This document shows, piece by piece, positions 7,047 through 8,237 of a stretch of DNA of 8,237 bases (position 1 is the stretch's first letter; each line of letters begins with the position of its first letter). A program made the position numbers and the translations under genes. The stretch lies in assembly GCA_002340305.1 (NCBI GenBank), contig DDLU01000093.1, forward strand, positions 1 to 8,237, in the 5' to 3' direction. The notes below the pieces were generated by a model. It was not told the DNA's origin. It did no database searches and saw only the letters and a program-made list of their open reading frames with translations. This stretch comes from Desulfovibrio sp. UBA2564 (GTDB lineage Bacteria; Desulfobacterota; Desulfovibrionia; Desulfovibrionales; Desulfovibrionaceae).

Positions 7047-7299
7047 TATCTACCTCCTCGGAAGTGTAACGATGTCCGATGGTTTCTGCCTGAATTGCCG
7101 AAAGAATTACATGGTTGGAATCGGTAACAATGATGGAACGGGTTTTACGGCCCTGAGTGGCATCCACCAAACGCCCTTCCTGCCTAGCATCTTCACGCAA
7201 TCTACGCATGGGAGAAGAGGAAGGGTTCACGATGGTGATTACGCGGCTGGAGACCACGAAGTTACCGAAACCGATATTTAATAAAGTCTGCTTCTGCAT
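7039..7299 (-). CDS. remA: RemA/DUF370-family DNA-binding regulator
   Basis: This 86-residue protein belongs to the DUF370 family of Bacillus subtilis RemA, a ring-forming DNA-binding protein that activates extracellular-matrix and osmoprotection genes. Recalled B. subtilis RemA aligns without gaps over almost the whole length: NIGFGN (8-13), the Arg after it (R19), IVNPSSSPMRR (23-33), LVDATQGRKTRS (44-55), and DSNHVILSAIQAETI (60-74). The Arg/Lys residues at R19 and R51-K52 match positions implicated in DNA binding in RemA. Regulatory targets in this organism are unknown, and matrix control is not implied. The ATG has no good Shine-Dalgarno and follows the yicC stop by 9 nt in the same frame, so translation is probably coupled to yicC. 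Its 3' end overlaps gmk by 8 bp. Confidence 0.92.
   Translation of the reverse strand: MQKQTLLNIGFGNFVVSSRVITIVNPSSSPMRRLREDARQEGRLVDATQGRKTRSIIVTDSNHVILSAIQAETIGHRYTSEEVDND
7052..7059 (-). promoter_or_regulatory. Strong gmk ribosome binding site inside remA
   Basis: Read on the - strand this is GAGGAGGT, close to the full anti-Shine-Dalgarno complement, 5 nt before the gmk ATG. It encodes part of the RemA C-terminal SEEVD stretch. It contrasts with the poor site in front of remA itself, suggesting that gmk is translated more strongly than the regulator. Confidence 0.8.
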
Positions 7300-7308
7300 C
7301 TTTACGGA

Positions 7309-8190
7309 TTACTCGATGTTTTGAACCTGTTCGCGGCATTTTTCGAGTTCAGCTTTGAACTCAACCACAACCCTGCTTACTTCAGAATCCTGACACTTGT
7401 TACCGCAAGTGTTGATTTCCCTGAAGGTTTCCTGCAACAGAAAGTCAAGACGCTTACCTGCGTCTTTGTTACCACGCAGAACTTCAAAAATTCTTTCCAG
7501 ATGTGCATCAAGTCTGGTGATTTCTTCGGAAACATCCAGCTTGTCAGTCAGGATGGAAACTTCCTGCACCATGCGGTCTTCAATGTATTCCGCACCGAGT
7601 GTTTCCATGTTGCCTTTGACTCTTTCGATCAATGCTTCACGCTTGGTTTCAAGAATCTCAGGAACTTTAACCTTAACCTGCTCGGTGTATTCCTTGAGCA
7701 GGGTAAAACGCTCTTCAAGGTCACGCTGGAGGTCTTCGCCCTCGTCTTTTCTGGATTCTTTCCAGTTAGCCAGAGCTTTTTCAAGACCTGCGCTGATGGA
7801 TTTAGCCATATCCGGGTCAGGTTCGCTGGAAGCGTCACGCCAGAGACCGGAGATATTGAACAGACGGTTGTAATCAGGGGTGAATTCCACACCATCGGCA
7901 GCAGCCATATCTTTTAGCTGATCAACCATGGCCTTGGCCTGAAGCTGGTTCAGGCTGATCCCCAGCAGTTCGGTGCAGAAAACTTCGAGATTAAGGGAAA
8001 GGTCCACACGACCACGGGAACCGTATTTACGGACAATCTTTTCCCAGCGGGATTCATAACCGCGCAGGGAGTTGGGCAAACGCCATTTCAGGTCCAGAAA
8101 ACGGGAATTAACACTGCGGATTTCCCAAACATGGCTCCAGTTATCTTCGGTGGTCTCAGCGCGACCAAATCCAGTCATACTTACGGGCAT
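7309..8190 (-). CDS. yicC: YicC-family endoribonuclease
   Basis: The YicC family (YicC/YloC) consists of cytoplasmic endoribonucleases; E. coli YicC was linked to decay of the small RNA RydC. The 293-residue length is the family norm. Hallmarks are the N-terminal SMTGFGRAE (4-12), EIRSVNSRFLDLK (23-35) and GRVDLSLNLE (60-69), and the C-terminal DRMVQEV (205-211), DVSEEITRLDAHLERIFE (219-236), RLDFLLQETFREINT (247-261) and the terminal REQVQNIE. The middle (about 140-200) is a charged helical stretch. The ATG has AAGGAG at 8199-8204 with 8-nt spacing. It is the first gene of the leftward operon visible here, so the promoter probably lies beyond the right edge. Odd point: two cysteines (Cys262, Cys266) occupy positions that are Leu and Ser in the recalled E. 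coli sequence. Confidence 0.95.
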   Translation of the reverse strand: MPVSMTGFGRAETTEDNWSHVWEIRSVNSRFLDLKWRLPNSLRGYESRWEKIVRKYGSRGRVDLSLNLEVFCTELLGISLNQLQAKAMVDQLKDMAAADGVEFTPDYNRLFNISGLWRDASSEPDPDMAKSISAGLEKALANWKESRKDEGEDLQRDLEERFTLLKEYTEQVKVKVPEILETKREALIERVKGNMETLGAEYIEDRMVQEVSILTDKLDVSEEITRLDAHLERIFEVLRGNKDAGKRLDFLLQETFREINTCGNKCQDSEVSRVVVEFKAELEKCREQVQNIE

Positions 8191-8204
8191 TGGTTTATCT
8201 CCTT

Positions 8205-8237
8205 GCCTTCGGCGACCCTCCGGGGGCCAAAGAAACT
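8205..8237. repeat. GC-rich hairpin sequence in the yicC leader, possible Desulfovibrio-type intergenic repeat
   Basis: The last 33 bases contain two adjacent small stem-loops: GCC-TTC-GGC (8205-8213) and a second formed by GGC/GCC (8211-8213 with 8226-8228) enclosing CCC/GGG. Then comes CCAAAGAAACT at the edge. The composition is far more GC-rich than the flanking genes, and it abuts the yicC Shine-Dalgarno. It resembles, from memory, GC-rich hairpin sequences often seen between Desulfovibrio genes, but only one copy is in the window, so calling it a dispersed repeat is an inference. Confidence 0.4.

Overview
The window looks like chromosomal DNA of a marine Desulfovibrio-type sulfate reducer (Desulfovibrionaceae, Desulfobacterota). 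This is an inference from three things: moderate GC, the gene order yicC - remA (DUF370) - gmk - pyrF - TPR protein - recJ, and a GC-rich hairpin sequence at the right edge of a kind I associate with Desulfovibrio intergenic DNA. I see no mobile elements, CRISPR arrays, or tRNA or rRNA genes. Coding density is very high, and the longest gene-free stretch is the 47 nt at the right edge.

Left third, + strand, 1-3013. Three tightly packed genes form an apparent operon. The first is the C-terminal part of a UUP1-type membrane protein, an inactive transglutaminase domain fused to 7 TM helices, cut by the window edge. One nucleotide after it comes an ATP-grasp protein of the alpha-L-glutamate-ligase-like (RimK-related) family. 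Four nucleotides after that comes an unrecognised, strongly basic lipoprotein. The first two belong to a known but functionally unsolved envelope-linked amidoligase system. The lipoprotein is the least explained component and the best candidate for something new.

Right two thirds, - strand, 8190 down to 3023. Six genes lie in one apparent operon, read leftwards. They are yicC (YicC-type endoribonuclease), remA/DUF370 (DNA-binding regulator), gmk (guanylate kinase), pyrF (OMP decarboxylase), a TPR-repeat protein of unknown function, and recJ (single-strand DNA exonuclease). Gaps are -8 to +28 nt. remA and gmk overlap by 8 bp. recJ starts with TTG. The operon mixes nucleotide supply (gmk, pyrF), RNA and DNA processing (yicC, recJ) and a regulator.

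The two operons converge with only 9 nt between stop codons (3014-3022) and no convincing terminator. The promoters of both operons lie outside the window.
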